Below are positions 17,378-25,990 of a stretch of 64,000 bases of DNA, in pieces (positions within the stretch are counted from its first letter, which is position 1; each line of letters opens with the position of its first letter). Where the stretch lies: positions 1 to 64,000 of the forward strand of contig JAJZNW010000070.1 of the NCBI GenBank assembly GCA_021811615.1. The letters are read 5' to 3'. This DNA is from Bacteroidota bacterium. GTDB taxonomy: Bacteria > Bacteroidota > Ignavibacteria > Kryptoniales > JAKASW01. The position numbers and the translations under genes are program-made. The notes under the pieces are model-generated. The model searched no databases and had not been told where the DNA came from. It saw nothing but the letters and a program-made list of their open reading frames with translations.

Positions 17378-19666
17378 ATGTCCAGTCTGTCTGAAGGTAT
17401 GAAGCGGCTCATCGAGCCGCTCTCGTTTATCATCATAGTATTATCTATTTCCATCGCATTCGCGGGAGAAAAGATCGGGGGATCTCAGGATAAGAAATTT
17501 GGCTACGACTACCTCAATCCGAACATTCCAGTTGATAAGAGGGTCGAGGATTTGCTGAGTCGGATGAGTCTTGCAGAAAAGATCGGGCAGATGTGCCAGT
17601 ATAATGCCGGGATGAAGAATGCCGGGCAGCTCGCGCGAGACGGATCGGTAGGCTCGTTCCTGAACGTTACCGACCCGGGCGAGATCGAGAGGCTTCAACA
17701 TGCGGCGGTACGCGACTCGAGACTGGGAATTCCCATATTATTCGGGCTTGACGTAATACATGGCTATTCGACCATTTTCCCGATACCTATTGCATGGGCT
17801 AGCACATGGAATCCTGAAATAGTGAGGGAAAGTGCCGAGGTCTCGGCGAAAGAAGCTTGCTCGCAAGGGGTCAGGTGGACATTCTCGCCGATGGTGGATA
17901 TTGCCCGAGACCCTCGGTGGGGAAGAATTGCGGAGGGGGCCGGTGAAGATGTGTACCTCGGGATGGCTATGGCGAACGCGCTGGTGGAAGGTTACCAGGG
18001 AAGGAAGTTGGGGCCGGAGAGTCGCCTTGTCGCCTGCGCGAAGCATTATGTGGCATACGGTGCGGCGGCGGGAGGACGGGATTATAATTCTGCGGAAGTT
18101 TCCGAACGAACACTTCGCGAAGTCTATCTCCCTCCCTTCAAGGCAGCGGTCGATGCCGGTGCAGGGACCATCATGAGCGCGTTTGAAGACCTTAATGGAG
18201 TTCCCGCGACTGCGAACTCTTTCACGATCAGGGATATCCTTAAAGGCGAATGGCCGTTCAAAGGTTTTGTAGTGAGCGATTGGGATGCGGTGACTGAACT
18301 GATCAACCACGGGGTCGCTTGCGATTCGGCGGAGGCTGTGATGAAAGCCGTCATTGCGGGTGTGGATATGGATATGGTAGGGCCGTACCACGATCATCTG
18401 GAAGTATTAGTGCGGGAAGGGAAAATCCCGATCGAGCCGGTCAACGATGCGGTGAGGCGAATCCTCCGGATCAAATTCGAGATCGGTCTATTTGAGCATC
18501 CGTACCCGGATCCAGCGATGGCGAAGAGCGGCCTGATGCTCCCAGAGTACAGGAAGGTCTCGAGGGAAGCTGCCCGAGAAGCGATAGTGCTTTTGAAGAA
18601 TGACAGAAATATTCTTCCATTGAGCAGGAATATAGAAAGTATTGCCGTCATCGGCCCGCTCGCCGACAGCAAGCCGGACATGCTCGGTTGCTGGCCATGC
18701 CAGGGGAAGCCCGCTCCCGTAGTGACGCTGTTGGCCGGCATTAAGTCTGCTGCGTCGCCGCAGACTAAGGTGATGTATGCCGAGGGCTGCGGGGTTAGAG
18801 ATACCTCCCGCTCAGGATTCGCTGAAGCTATTGTGGCGGCTAAGGAATCGGATGTTGTGGTAATTGCTGTAGGGGAGCGAGCTGAGATGACTGGCGAGGC
18901 GGAGTCGCGATCGTCGCTCGACTTACCCGGCGTTCAGGAGGATCTGGTCAAAGCGATAGTTGCCACAGGAAAACCGGTCGTGGAGATTCTGATGAACGGC
19001 AGACCTCTCTCCATAAATTGGTCGGCGGAACACCTGCCCGCTATTCTCGAGACGTGGTTTTTGGGCACCGAAGCGGGAAACGCGATAGCGGATGTGCTTT
19101 TCGGCAATTACAATCCGAGCGGAAAACTTCCGGTCACATTTCCCAGAAGTGTCGGACAGGTTCCGATATTTTATAATCATATGAATACCGGGCGGCCGCC
19201 TTCGGCAGAACGTTTCACTTCCAGGTACACCGACATACCGTGGACCCCGCTGTTTTCATTCGGCTATGGGCTGAGCTACACGAAGTTTGGATTCTCCGAG
19301 CTGAATGTCATCCCGGACCCGGGCGTTAAGGATCGGTTTCTGGTTACTGTCGATGTCACGAATGAGGGAAAGAGAGACGGCATCGAGACGGTACAACTTT
19401 ACATCAGGCAGGACTGTGCTTCGGTCGCGAGACCGGTGAAGCAGCTTGCGGGTTTTCGGAGGGTGGAGCTGGCCGCAGGAGAGACGAAGACTGTAAGTTT
19501 CATACTCACTCCATATGACTTGTCGTTCATAAATGCCGGGATGGAGCGAGTCGTTGAATCGGGACCGCTCGAAGTGATGGCCGGAGGCAGCTCGGTGGAT
19601 CTCATCTCGAAAAGCACTGTAATCGAAAAATCGATGCCGGTGGCTGAAAAGGTCCCCATTTATTAA
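17378..19666 (+). CDS. bglX: Secreted GH3 beta-glucosidase (BglX-like)
   Basis: The 762-residue precursor has a signal peptide (PLSFIIIVLSISIAFAG) and the full GH3 layout: N-terminal TIM barrel, C-terminal alpha/beta domain and a fibronectin-III-like tail. The nucleophile Asp lies in GFVVSDWDAV; the substrate-binding block is ACAKHYVAYGAAAGGRDYN; the second domain carries GEAESRSSLDLPG with the probable acid/base Glu region; FSFGYGLSYTKF precedes the Fn3-like domain. It should release glucose or xylose from oligosaccharides in the periplasm. GGGAGGG lies 7 nt before ATG 17378. With GH127 and OprB nearby it suggests plant polysaccharide use. Confidence 0.9.
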   Translation: MSSLSEGMKRLIEPLSFIIIVLSISIAFAGEKIGGSQDKKFGYDYLNPNIPVDKRVEDLLSRMSLAEKIGQMCQYNAGMKNAGQLARDGSVGSFLNVTDPGEIERLQHAAVRDSRLGIPILFGLDVIHGYSTIFPIPIAWASTWNPEIVRESAEVSAKEACSQGVRWTFSPMVDIARDPRWGRIAEGAGEDVYLGMAMANALVEGYQGRKLGPESRLVACAKHYVAYGAAAGGRDYNSAEVSERTLREVYLPPFKAAVDAGAGTIMSAFEDLNGVPATANSFTIRDILKGEWPFKGFVVSDWDAVTELINHGVACDSAEAVMKAVIAGVDMDMVGPYHDHLEVLVREGKIPIEPVNDAVRRILRIKFEIGLFEHPYPDPAMAKSGLMLPEYRKVSREAAREAIVLLKNDRNILPLSRNIESIAVIGPLADSKPDMLGCWPCQGKPAPVVTLLAGIKSAASPQTKVMYAEGCGVRDTSRSGFAEAIVAAKESDVVVIAVGERAEMTGEAESRSSLDLPGVQEDLVKAIVATGKPVVEILMNGRPLSINWSAEHLPAILETWFLGTEAGNAIADVLFGNYNPSGKLPVTFPRSVGQVPIFYNHMNTGRPPSAERFTSRYTDIPWTPLFSFGYGLSYTKFGFSELNVIPDPGVKDRFLVTVDVTNEGKRDGIETVQLYIRQDCASVARPVKQLAGFRRVELAAGETKTVSFILTPYDLSFINAGMERVVESGPLEVMAGGSSVDLISKSTVIEKSMPVAEKVPIY

Positions 19667-19718
19667 TTTGTTTAGTTCGATCAAAGGAATTGTTCAAGTT
19701 GAAGAAAGCAGGTGTCGG

Positions 19719-20279
19719 ATGTCAGAAATGAATGCCATTATCTTGTCTCTCATGTTGATAGCATTGAGACCGATGGCTGCAAGAGCGCAGGCTGCTCCGT
19801 CGGATGCAAAGGTCGTCACTGTGGACTCGGTCGACTTAAATAGATACGTAGGTAAATGGTATGAGATAGCGAGGCTGCCGAACTTTTTCCAGAAGCAGTG
19901 TGCCATGAATACAACAGCGACATACACGCTTCTCAAGGACGGCGACATAGAAGTCGTAAACAAATGCACCAAGAGCGACGGCAGCGTCAGCGTAGCCAGG
20001 GGAATAGCAGAAGTGGTCGACCGGAAGACGGATGCGAAGCTGAAGGTGAGCTTTGTAAGTATATTGGGCATCCATCTGTTTTGGGGGGATTACTGGATAA
20101 TAGGACTCGACAAGGATTACCGGTACGCGGTAGTCGGTACGCCTTCCAGGAAATTCGGATGGATACTGAGCCGCACAACTTCCCTCACACCTTCGGAGAG
20201 GCAATCGGTGGACGACATATTGAAAAAGAACGGTTACAACCCTACCGATTTCATAGAGACCGAGCAGACGGCAAGATAA
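19719..20279 (+). CDS. Lipocalin (Blc-like)
   Basis: From ATG 19719 the protein has 186 residues: a signal-like N-terminus (IILSLMLIALRPMAARAQA), then the lipocalin signature YVGKWYEIARLPNFFQKQC (GxW motif), SFVSILGIHLFWGDYWIIGLDKDYRYAVVGTPSRKFGWILSR and a C-terminal helix SERQSVDDILKKNGYN. This is the bacterial lipocalin (Blc) pattern; members bind lysophospholipids or fatty acids in the outer membrane/periplasm. No lipobox Cys is seen, unlike E. coli Blc. The longest frame starts at 19668, but the signal peptide favours 19719. A T-tailed terminator hairpin follows at 20389. Confidence 0.85.
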   Translation: MSEMNAIILSLMLIALRPMAARAQAAPSDAKVVTVDSVDLNRYVGKWYEIARLPNFFQKQCAMNTTATYTLLKDGDIEVVNKCTKSDGSVSVARGIAEVVDRKTDAKLKVSFVSILGIHLFWGDYWIIGLDKDYRYAVVGTPSRKFGWILSRTTSLTPSERQSVDDILKKNGYNPTDFIETEQTAR

Positions 20280-20388
20280 ACTGAACATGGGAGTGATACT
20301 GGTCACTTTCCATGAGGTAACATTTACCCACCGCAGGTAAATAGTTCACAGCTTAACCGGGGTAAGATTCGTACGGAGTCAATACCAT

Positions 20389-20416
20389 AAAAGGATCGAC
20401 GAGTTTTGATCCTTTT
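20389..20416 (+). terminator. Rho-independent terminator after lipocalin gene
   Basis: AAAAGGATC (20389-20397) and GATCCTTTT (20408-20416) form a perfect 9-bp stem with a 10-nt loop, ending in a T run. It lies 110 bp past the lipocalin stop and before the leader of the first pilin-like cassette, so it separates the two transcription units. Confidence 0.6.
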
Positions 20417-20500
20417 GGGTGTTATTTCACCCATCAAAGTTGCGAACTTCGGCACAGAAGTGGTATGATCTGTAAGCGAGTTAACAACGATAGGGACGCG

Positions 20501-20543
20501 CCGAGGAAATGCCGGGATGGAGACCCGGGATTCGGTCCCTCGG
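20501..20543 (+). ncRNA. Structured 5' leader of pilin-like cassette 1
   Basis: Nested inverted repeats CCGAGG (20501-20506) / CCTCGG (20538-20543) enclose CCGGG (20512-20516) / CCCGG (20524-20528). An alternative outer pairing is AGGGAC/GTCCCT. It stands 40 nt before the ATG at 20583. I compared it by eye with c-di-GMP (GEMM) riboswitches and saw no match. It may be a simple leader hairpin or an unknown cis-regulatory RNA. A weak -24/-12-like sequence, CGGCACAGAAGTGGTA, lies upstream at 20450-20465. Confidence 0.35.
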
Positions 20544-20582
20544 TCACGATAATACACAGCGTAGTACAGAAGGGAATGAAGT

Positions 20583-21101
20583 ATGGGTACCGGTCAGACT
20601 CTGCTGACGATTGCAGCTATCATGCTTCTCGGTACTGTAATCCTCACCACGGACAGGACCATCAACGATACAGGGCAGGTTCTGCTCAATTCCAACATAG
20701 GTCTTGAAGAGGTCTCGCTGGCTACATCGACCATCGAGGAAGCCGAGGGGAAAGCATTCGATGAAAACACAGACACCAACAATGTGACGCAGCTTTCGCA
20801 GCTCACGCCTGCCAACCTGCTCGGCCAGGAAAACGGAGACCCCAACGATTTCAACGATTTCGACGATTACAACGGACTGAACCATGACGGGCTTCTGAGA
20901 ATCGACACCGTTACGGTAGACTCGGTAGTAACCGGAATATATTACGACTCGACTCGCGTCTATTACGTCGATCCTGCAAGCGGGCTCGATAATCCGGTCG
21001 ACCATCGCACATGGTACAAACTGCTCGATGTGTGGATTTGGAGCAAAGACGTTCCCGACACTGTCAAGATGCACACCGTTTACGGTTACTGGTATTTTTA
21101 G
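20583..21101 (+). CDS. PilV-like minor pilin, cassette 1 (type A)
   Basis: This 172-residue protein has one N-terminal hydrophobic helix (GQTLLTIAAIMLLGTVIL) and a globular C-terminal part. LATSTIEEAEGKAFDEN resembles the PilV/GspI pattern in which an a-helix is followed by FD(E). The end WIWSKDVPDTVKMHTVYGYWYF recurs in cassette 3. The leader would be only MGTG before Q at +1; residue 5 is Thr, not the Glu of true pilins. The gene is first of a three-gene cassette and is followed 11 bp later by a PilW-like gene. The assignment to the pilin superfamily is inference from helix, order and neighbours. Confidence 0.6.
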   Translation: MGTGQTLLTIAAIMLLGTVILTTDRTINDTGQVLLNSNIGLEEVSLATSTIEEAEGKAFDENTDTNNVTQLSQLTPANLLGQENGDPNDFNDFDDYNGLNHDGLLRIDTVTVDSVVTGIYYDSTRVYYVDPASGLDNPVDHRTWYKLLDVWIWSKDVPDTVKMHTVYGYWYF

Positions 21102-21112
21102 GAGAGGATGCG

Positions 21113-21718
21113 ATGGGCTCAAGTACAATGTTAGACATAATCAGCTCGATGCTGATAAGTGGATTCCTGCTTTTCACGGCTCTTCAAATGGACCAGCAGT
21201 CCATCAAGACTACTTACTACTCAGAGACAAACCTGACAGTTCAACAGAATCTGACTTCGCTCGTTGAGATTCTGGAATACGATTTCAGAAGGATGGGATA
21301 TTGCGCAGATCCCAACGTTCAACCGAATCCCGACATGTACATTGTAAAAGGCAGTTCAAGCTATATATGGTTTGTGGCGGACATGGATAATACGGGCGTG
21401 CTGGACACAGTGAAGTACTTTCTGGGGACGAATCCGATACCCGGATGTGCCAACAGAAACGTCAGGATGCTTTACAGGCAAATCAATAGCGATCCTCCTG
21501 TCGGCTCGAATCTTGGTGTCGTGCAGTTTGACTTAAAGTACCTTGATGGATTCGGGCAGGCTCTTCCCACACCGATCTACGCACCATCGCAGGTTCAGAT
21601 GGTCGAGATCACTCTGAAAATAGAGCCGACAGCGGCTTATGGCGATACCACTTACAATCAGAACTTTGCGTTGTGGAGGCAGACCAGATTGATTTCACGC
21701 AACTTAAGGAACAGGTAG
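21113..21718 (+). CDS. PilW-like minor pilin, cassette 1 (type B)
   Basis: The 201-residue protein starts MGSSTMLDIISSMLISGFLLFTAL, a pilin-type helix with Asp where Glu5 is expected. It continues with TVQQNLTSLVEILEYDFRRMGYC, typical of PilW proteins. The acidic loop VADMDNTGVLDTVKYFLG matches the PilW motif (F.AD.D.DG..D...Y) and may bind calcium. GGAGAGGATGCG precedes ATG 21113, which is chosen over longer upstream forms because it places the helix at the N-terminus as in the two paralogues. It is the second gene of the cassette and ends with a QTRLISRNLRNR tail shared with cassette 3. Confidence 0.65.
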   Translation: MGSSTMLDIISSMLISGFLLFTALQMDQQSIKTTYYSETNLTVQQNLTSLVEILEYDFRRMGYCADPNVQPNPDMYIVKGSSSYIWFVADMDNTGVLDTVKYFLGTNPIPGCANRNVRMLYRQINSDPPVGSNLGVVQFDLKYLDGFGQALPTPIYAPSQVQMVEITLKIEPTAAYGDTTYNQNFALWRQTRLISRNLRNR

Positions 21719-21727
21719 GGTACAGGT

Positions 21728-22972
21728 ATGGTTGGAAGAGGCACACTCATCGTAATACTCGGGTTTAGTCTTATATTCGCGCTGGCGGGCGGATATTGGG
21801 AAAGGACGAGTACGGACGCCGTGGACAATTTCGTCCAATACTACAACGAGACGGTAGCTCATAACATAGCAGTGAGCGCCGCAAACGTCGCAGCCGACAC
21901 CATCTTCAGAAACCCGGGGACTCCGGCCATCTCGATGTCGGGGAATTTTGCCGGAGGGTCTTACGATATTTCTACTTCGTCGTACGATAAGTTCGGTGTG
22001 ACCGATACCATGATTACTTCCGTCGGGAATTACGAGGATCTCCATGATACAGTTCAGGTATTGTTGAGCCCGTATTCTTTCACCAAGTATGCCTTCTTCT
22101 CGGTGATAGAGTCGGGCATTTACTGGATCACAGGCGATACGATGTGGGGACCGTATCACACCGAGTCGAAACTCTTCATATCCGGAAGCCCGGTCTTTTA
22201 TGGGAAGGTTACCACGAGGCTCGGAACGAATCCGAAACTGCCGAGCAGAAGCGCCCATCCGTACTTCTACGGAGGTTACCAGTCGGGAGTTAGCATTAAT
22301 CTTCCCAACAGTCTTTCGACCCTGCAGACGGCTTCACAGGGAGGGAAAGTCTTTTCGAACCCGGGTAGCGGTCAGTATGATGTCTATCTGACATTCAATT
22401 CCGATGGAACTGTCACATACAAGGATAACACGATGTCTCAGGACTCGACAGTTCCTCTCAGCACGCTTGCACCGAACGGCGTGATTTACATTTCAAAAGG
22501 GAATGCCCATGTCCAGGGCGTAGTTAACGGAAGGGCCACCGTTGTTGCCGACGGGAGCTCTGGACTTGGTTACGGGAATGTCTATATCGACGGGAACATC
22601 ACATATGCACACGATCCCTCGACGGGACCCAGCAACGATATGCTCGGTCTGGTGGCCAACAACAACGTTACGATTTCTGAGACCTCGCCACCGATGCAAA
22701 ACGTATACATCGACGCAGGAATTTTCGCGCGGTCGGGCGCTTTTGGCTACCAGGGATATAACGATGTAAATGCCGGACCTCTTGGAAGTATTTATCTCTA
22801 TGGGTCAATTACCAATTATCAGAGAGGGGACGTAGGTCAATTCAATTCCTATAGCGATCAGTTGGAGAGTGGCTACCACAAGCACTACCGGTATGACAAT
22901 CGGTTCGATACAGAAGCGCCTCCTTTCTTCCCGACGGCTTCAGGCTTTCAGATAGTCGCGTGGCGAGGTTGA
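21728..22972 (+). CDS. PilX-like large minor pilin, cassette 1 (type C)
   Basis: The 414-residue protein has an N-terminal helix (RGTLIVILGFSLIFALAGG) and a long beta-rich domain. The C-terminal half resembles PilX/DUF4900-type proteins: MLGLVANNNVTI, YIDAGIFARSGAFGYQGYN, IYLYGSITNYQRGDVGQFN, and a GYHKHYRYDNRF...PPFFPTASG end. DUF4900-like proteins accompany minor pilins in other phyla. No canonical prepilin peptidase site is seen; MVGRG could be a very short leader. It is the third gene of the cassette, 9 bp after the PilW-like gene, and is probably exported and exposed at the tip of a pilus-like fibre. Confidence 0.6.
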   Translation: MVGRGTLIVILGFSLIFALAGGYWERTSTDAVDNFVQYYNETVAHNIAVSAANVAADTIFRNPGTPAISMSGNFAGGSYDISTSSYDKFGVTDTMITSVGNYEDLHDTVQVLLSPYSFTKYAFFSVIESGIYWITGDTMWGPYHTESKLFISGSPVFYGKVTTRLGTNPKLPSRSAHPYFYGGYQSGVSINLPNSLSTLQTASQGGKVFSNPGSGQYDVYLTFNSDGTVTYKDNTMSQDSTVPLSTLAPNGVIYISKGNAHVQGVVNGRATVVADGSSGLGYGNVYIDGNITYAHDPSTGPSNDMLGLVANNNVTISETSPPMQNVYIDAGIFARSGAFGYQGYNDVNAGPLGSIYLYGSITNYQRGDVGQFNSYSDQLESGYHKHYRYDNRFDTEAPPFFPTASGFQIVAWRG

Positions 22973-23287
22973 GACGAAGGTACTGAGGGGAGAGGTGTCA
23001 GCTGCAAGATGGCATCCATCAGTACCAAAGAGGTGTTTTCTTTCCGGTTGCCGCCGGGACTCATTGGACACGGTCTCATAACGAGCAAGGGATCGTCCCG
23101 GAACTTTCGCTTAAGGCGGAAAGAATACCTGTAGCCTGTAAATATTTCCGACCTTTTCCAAATCCCACTCCCATTTCACCAAGAATCGCACCTTCTTGCC
23201 CGGCATACATATTGCCGATTCATATGCGGGTGAGGAGTTGTTATTGTTCCCCGAATGCACCCGAACCATTGATCGAGGAGAAAATAA
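22973..23287. other. Intergenic region before pilin-like cassette 2
   Basis: These 315 bp contain no convincing gene. TCGCACCTTCTTGCC near 23189 looks like a -24/-12 site but its spacing is 1 nt short. TCGAGGAGAAAATAA supplies the RBS of the next gene. No terminator with a T run is seen after cassette 1. Confidence 0.35.
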
Positions 23288-23797
23288 ATGGGTACCGGAC
23301 AGATGCTGCTGGCGCTGCTGGCGCTTACCATCCTTGCGAGCGTTACCATATCCGCTAATCAGCTCTTGCTCAATCAGACAGATACCGTGTACGGTTCTGA
23401 AGCGATGATCACCGGTACTGCAATCGGACAGGCGATGATTGAAGAGATTACCGTAAAATACTTCGACCACAATGTCCTTCCCCCTTTGACTACAGACAGC
23501 GCCTCAGCATTTACTCCACCCGATCGACTCGGACCCGACGCCAGCGATGTGCCCGGGGTAGACACCACTTATGACGATATCAGCGACTACAACGGATTTG
23601 TTGATTCGGTATCGACGCCCCGACTCGGATATTTCAAAAGGTATTGCAGCGTATACTATGTTGATGGAAACGGGGACAGCAGCACGGTTCAGACCTTCTA
23701 CAAGAAAATTGTCGTGTTAGTTGAGAACCCGTATATCAGCACTCCTACTCATACGCTTGAGCTGTCCGATATCGTGTCTTACAGGTATAAAAACTAG
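23288..23797 (+). CDS. PilV-like minor pilin, cassette 2 (type A)
   Basis: A 169-residue paralogue of the type A proteins at 20583 and 25991: MGTGQMLLALLALTILASVTI starts with the same MGTGQ. The GTAIGQAMIEEITVKYFDHN segment matches the others' LATS.I.EA....FD. The C-terminal end is shorter (LELSDIVSYRYKN). Residue 5 after the putative cleavage is Ala. The stop codon TAG lies inside the CTAG target repeat of the MITE-like element, which inserted right behind the gene. RBS GAGGAGA precedes the ATG. Function as part of a pilus-like assembly is inferred. Confidence 0.6.
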   Translation: MGTGQMLLALLALTILASVTISANQLLLNQTDTVYGSEAMITGTAIGQAMIEEITVKYFDHNVLPPLTTDSASAFTPPDRLGPDASDVPGVDTTYDDISDYNGFVDSVSTPRLGYFKRYCSVYYVDGNGDSSTVQTFYKKIVVLVENPYISTPTHTLELSDIVSYRYKN

Positions 23798-23925
23798 GAA
23801 GCCGGCCGAAATGTCTAACCACGAAGTCACCAAGACACCAATTCAGCTCAATTGATGCAGAACCGACAACTTTTCTTTGTGCCTTCGAGACTTTGTGGTT
23901 ACATAGGCGGCTTTCGGCCGCGCTT
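23798..23925 (-). mobile_element. MITE-like palindromic element, copy B (128 bp)
   Basis: Same element as at 6617-6744 in reverse orientation. Flanking direct repeats are CTAG (23794-23797) and CTAA (23926-23929), one base changed. The ends read GAAGCCGGCCGAAA and the complement of AAGCGCGGCCGAAA. It lies between the first and second genes of pilin-like cassette 2 and separates genes that would otherwise be about 10 bp apart. It carries no coding capacity, but the long hairpin could process or attenuate the operon mRNA. Confidence 0.8.
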
Positions 23926-23937
23926 CTAAGGACGAAC

Positions 23938-24528
23938 ATGGATACAATGATAGATACGGCGGGTTCGATTATAATGGCGGGGCTAGTGATGCTGGCAGTG
24001 TTGAAAATGAATGCAGCCTTGTCCGATGCTGGCTCAGATACCAATGTCTCAGTGATAACTCAGTCGAACATCACCGCAATCGCAAATACAATTACCTATG
24101 ACTTTTACAAAATCGGCTACCGGGCTTCACCTGCGATATTGTTGGCGGACTCGAATGCCATCGTCTTTCGCGCCGACCTCGAACAAGACGGGCATCCGGA
24201 CACAGTACACTATTGGGTCAGCGCTCCTTTGTCGGGATCGGGCCTTAATCCGAACATGAGGATTTTATACCGCTCTGTGAACAACGGTACCCCTACTGGG
24301 GCAACGCTTGGACAGACATACTTCAACCTTCAGTACTTCGACAGTACGGGAGCCAGGCTAAACATATCGGGTGCTGATACAACAAATCTGAGCATCCTTG
24401 CAAGGATAAAGTCCATCAGAGTTGCAGTTTCGGTGGAGAGTCCCAATAAACTCATGTCTGATTCGACTTATGCCGGAGCATATTGGGAAGAGTATATCAG
24501 CCCAAAGAACCTTCGGACCCTGATGTGA
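23938..24528 (+). CDS. PilW-like minor pilin, cassette 2 (type B)
   Basis: This 196-residue protein starts MDTMIDTAGSIIMAGLVMLAVLKM, with Asp in the Glu5-like position, followed by VITQSNITAIANTITYDFYKIGYR and the PilW-like acidic loop FRADLEQDGHPDTVHYW. GARLNISGADTTNLSILARIKSIRVAVSVES matches the C-terminal part of its paralogues. ATG 23938 follows only 9 bp after the MITE-like target repeat, with AAGGAC as a poor RBS. It is clearly more diverged from the cassette 1 and 3 copies than they are from each other. Confidence 0.6.
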   Translation: MDTMIDTAGSIIMAGLVMLAVLKMNAALSDAGSDTNVSVITQSNITAIANTITYDFYKIGYRASPAILLADSNAIVFRADLEQDGHPDTVHYWVSAPLSGSGLNPNMRILYRSVNNGTPTGATLGQTYFNLQYFDSTGARLNISGADTTNLSILARIKSIRVAVSVESPNKLMSDSTYAGAYWEEYISPKNLRTLM

Positions 24529-24542
24529 TTGGAGGATAGGCA

Positions 24543-25580
24543 ATGGGAAGATTTGCAATCATCGCAGTCGTTATGCTTCTGTTCTCACTCTCGATAGTGG
24601 GATACAATATGAACAGGCGAGCGACATCTGCCGTGAATAATTACACGAATTACTACGGCGAGACGCGCGCAGAGGACGTCGCATCGAGTGCGGCCGAAAT
24701 TTTCATCCGGAAACTGAACGACGACCCCACAATGCGGGGAACGTACACGATCGATCCGTTACTTGAGGGAAGCGCGACGGTTCAGATAGATTCCATCACA
24801 GGCATTTATGATACCCTGGCCGGTCAGACGCTGGATACTCTCATGATGACAAGCATCGGGGTCTATGATGGAGACAGCGATGTGATCATGAATAAACTTT
24901 ACCCGGTTCCTCTTCAGATACCGTCACCTCCGGGTGCCGTATCGATGTCCGCCGGCAAGTCAGTGACAATTGAAGTCGGGGGAAACGCGACGACCAGCGG
25001 TATCGACACTAATGTAATAAATGGCTCGCCTGCTCCCGACTCTGTTGCCGGTGTTGCAATTAACTCGGCGACTCCATCGTCAAACATATCGGTGAACGAC
25101 AACGTTTTCGGCAGGGGAGGCATGGTACCGGATACGATGAGGGTATCTGGCTCGCCGAACTATACAGCGTTTGCCAATGCGATGATTCGACTTGCCAAAG
25201 TATACAGCGGCCAGACATTCAGCTCCGGCGCACTCGGTACCGATGCGTCACCGCAGATAACATACTTCACGGGGAACACAAATATTGCGGGGCCCGTTAC
25301 CGGCTCCGGGATACTAATCGTAGACGGGTCGCTGAACATTTCCGGGAAATTCACATTTCATGGACTGGTAATTGTTTACGGGACAACTATAATTTCCACG
25401 TCTTCAACATCGTTCACTCAGGAAGGCAGTTCTGCAATCTATGGCGGCGTCGTCGTGGCAGGGGAGAACACGACCTACTCCCAGAGAGGAAACTCACTCG
25501 TCCGGTACAGTAAAGCTGCGATCCAAAACGTGCAGGATAAGACTGTCGGCAAGTATCTCATCATGGATTGGTGGCAATAG
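24543..25580 (+). CDS. PilX-like minor pilin, cassette 2 (type C)
   Basis: At 345 residues this is the shortest of the three type C proteins. It has an N-terminal helix (MGRFAIIAVVMLLFSLSIVGYNMN), a YYGETRAEDVASSAAEIFI stretch shared with its paralogues, and a C-terminal beta-helix-like part (ILIVDGSLNISGKFTFHGLVIVYGT). That part and SAIYGGVVVAGE are typical of PilX/DUF4900-like pseudopilin partners. It lacks the GYN-K-Y-YDPR...PP-FP end of cassettes 1 and 3. GGAGGATAGGCA precedes the ATG, giving tight spacing behind the PilW-like gene. Confidence 0.6.
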   Translation: MGRFAIIAVVMLLFSLSIVGYNMNRRATSAVNNYTNYYGETRAEDVASSAAEIFIRKLNDDPTMRGTYTIDPLLEGSATVQIDSITGIYDTLAGQTLDTLMMTSIGVYDGDSDVIMNKLYPVPLQIPSPPGAVSMSAGKSVTIEVGGNATTSGIDTNVINGSPAPDSVAGVAINSATPSSNISVNDNVFGRGGMVPDTMRVSGSPNYTAFANAMIRLAKVYSGQTFSSGALGTDASPQITYFTGNTNIAGPVTGSGILIVDGSLNISGKFTFHGLVIVYGTTIISTSSTSFTQEGSSAIYGGVVVAGENTTYSQRGNSLVRYSKAAIQNVQDKTVGKYLIMDWWQ

Positions 25581-25990
25581 TACTTTTGAACCAAGCTGTT
25601 CCACGATAGAGCTACCTTTCGAGTAGCGCCGTCCCTTCGCACCAGTTCCCAGAGTTCCCTTACATTCCGGCATTCCTTTTTTGCTTTGATCCAGGACACA
25701 TAGTCCTCTCGGGCGGTTGCATTCCAGAGAGGTGCCCGATATATTTTCTGCGAGTAGAATACTACTCGATCAAAAAGAGTCGTGTGAAGGGCAATGATCC
25801 GAGGTTCAAACAAATACTTCGGGGGAGCGGGCGGCAAAAATCACATTCTGCCAAGGCCATTTGACGTGGAAATCCGCCACGAGGCTTTACATTGTGGCCC
25901 TTCAACTACTGAAAAGCGGGGGCGCCGGAAAACGCTTAAGAACATTCTCCCCGTAACGGGACGGGGAAACCAAAGAATGGAGATAAGTTG
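25581..25990. other. Intergenic region before pilin-like cassette 3
   Basis: This 410-bp gap has no supported gene. It holds hairpins GCTAC/GTAGC (25611-25627), likely ending cassette 2, and CGAGTAG/CTACTCG (25751-25768). The 17-bp repeat ACATTCCGGCATTCCTT lies at 25662-25678. A GTGG/CCAC repeat sits near 25867-25881, and a CCCCGT/ACGGGG leader hairpin about 30 nt before the next start. A minus-strand frame of 120 codons crosses it but overlaps the end of the cassette 2 gene and has no recognisable features. Confidence 0.4.

Noticed and set aside
20491-20543. c-di-GMP riboswitch before the pilin-like genes
   Set aside because: The region folds, but I could not find the conserved GEMM-I or GEMM-II sequence blocks, so only a generic structured leader is reported.
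23186-23203. Sigma-54-like TCGCACCTTCTTGCC before pilin-like cassette 2
   Set aside because: The distance between the G and GC elements is one base short of the strict spacing that sigma-54 needs.
25475-25837. A 120-codon minus-strand frame
   Set aside because: It overlaps the end of the cassette 2 type C gene and crosses hairpins and the 17-bp repeat; no domain or RBS supports it.
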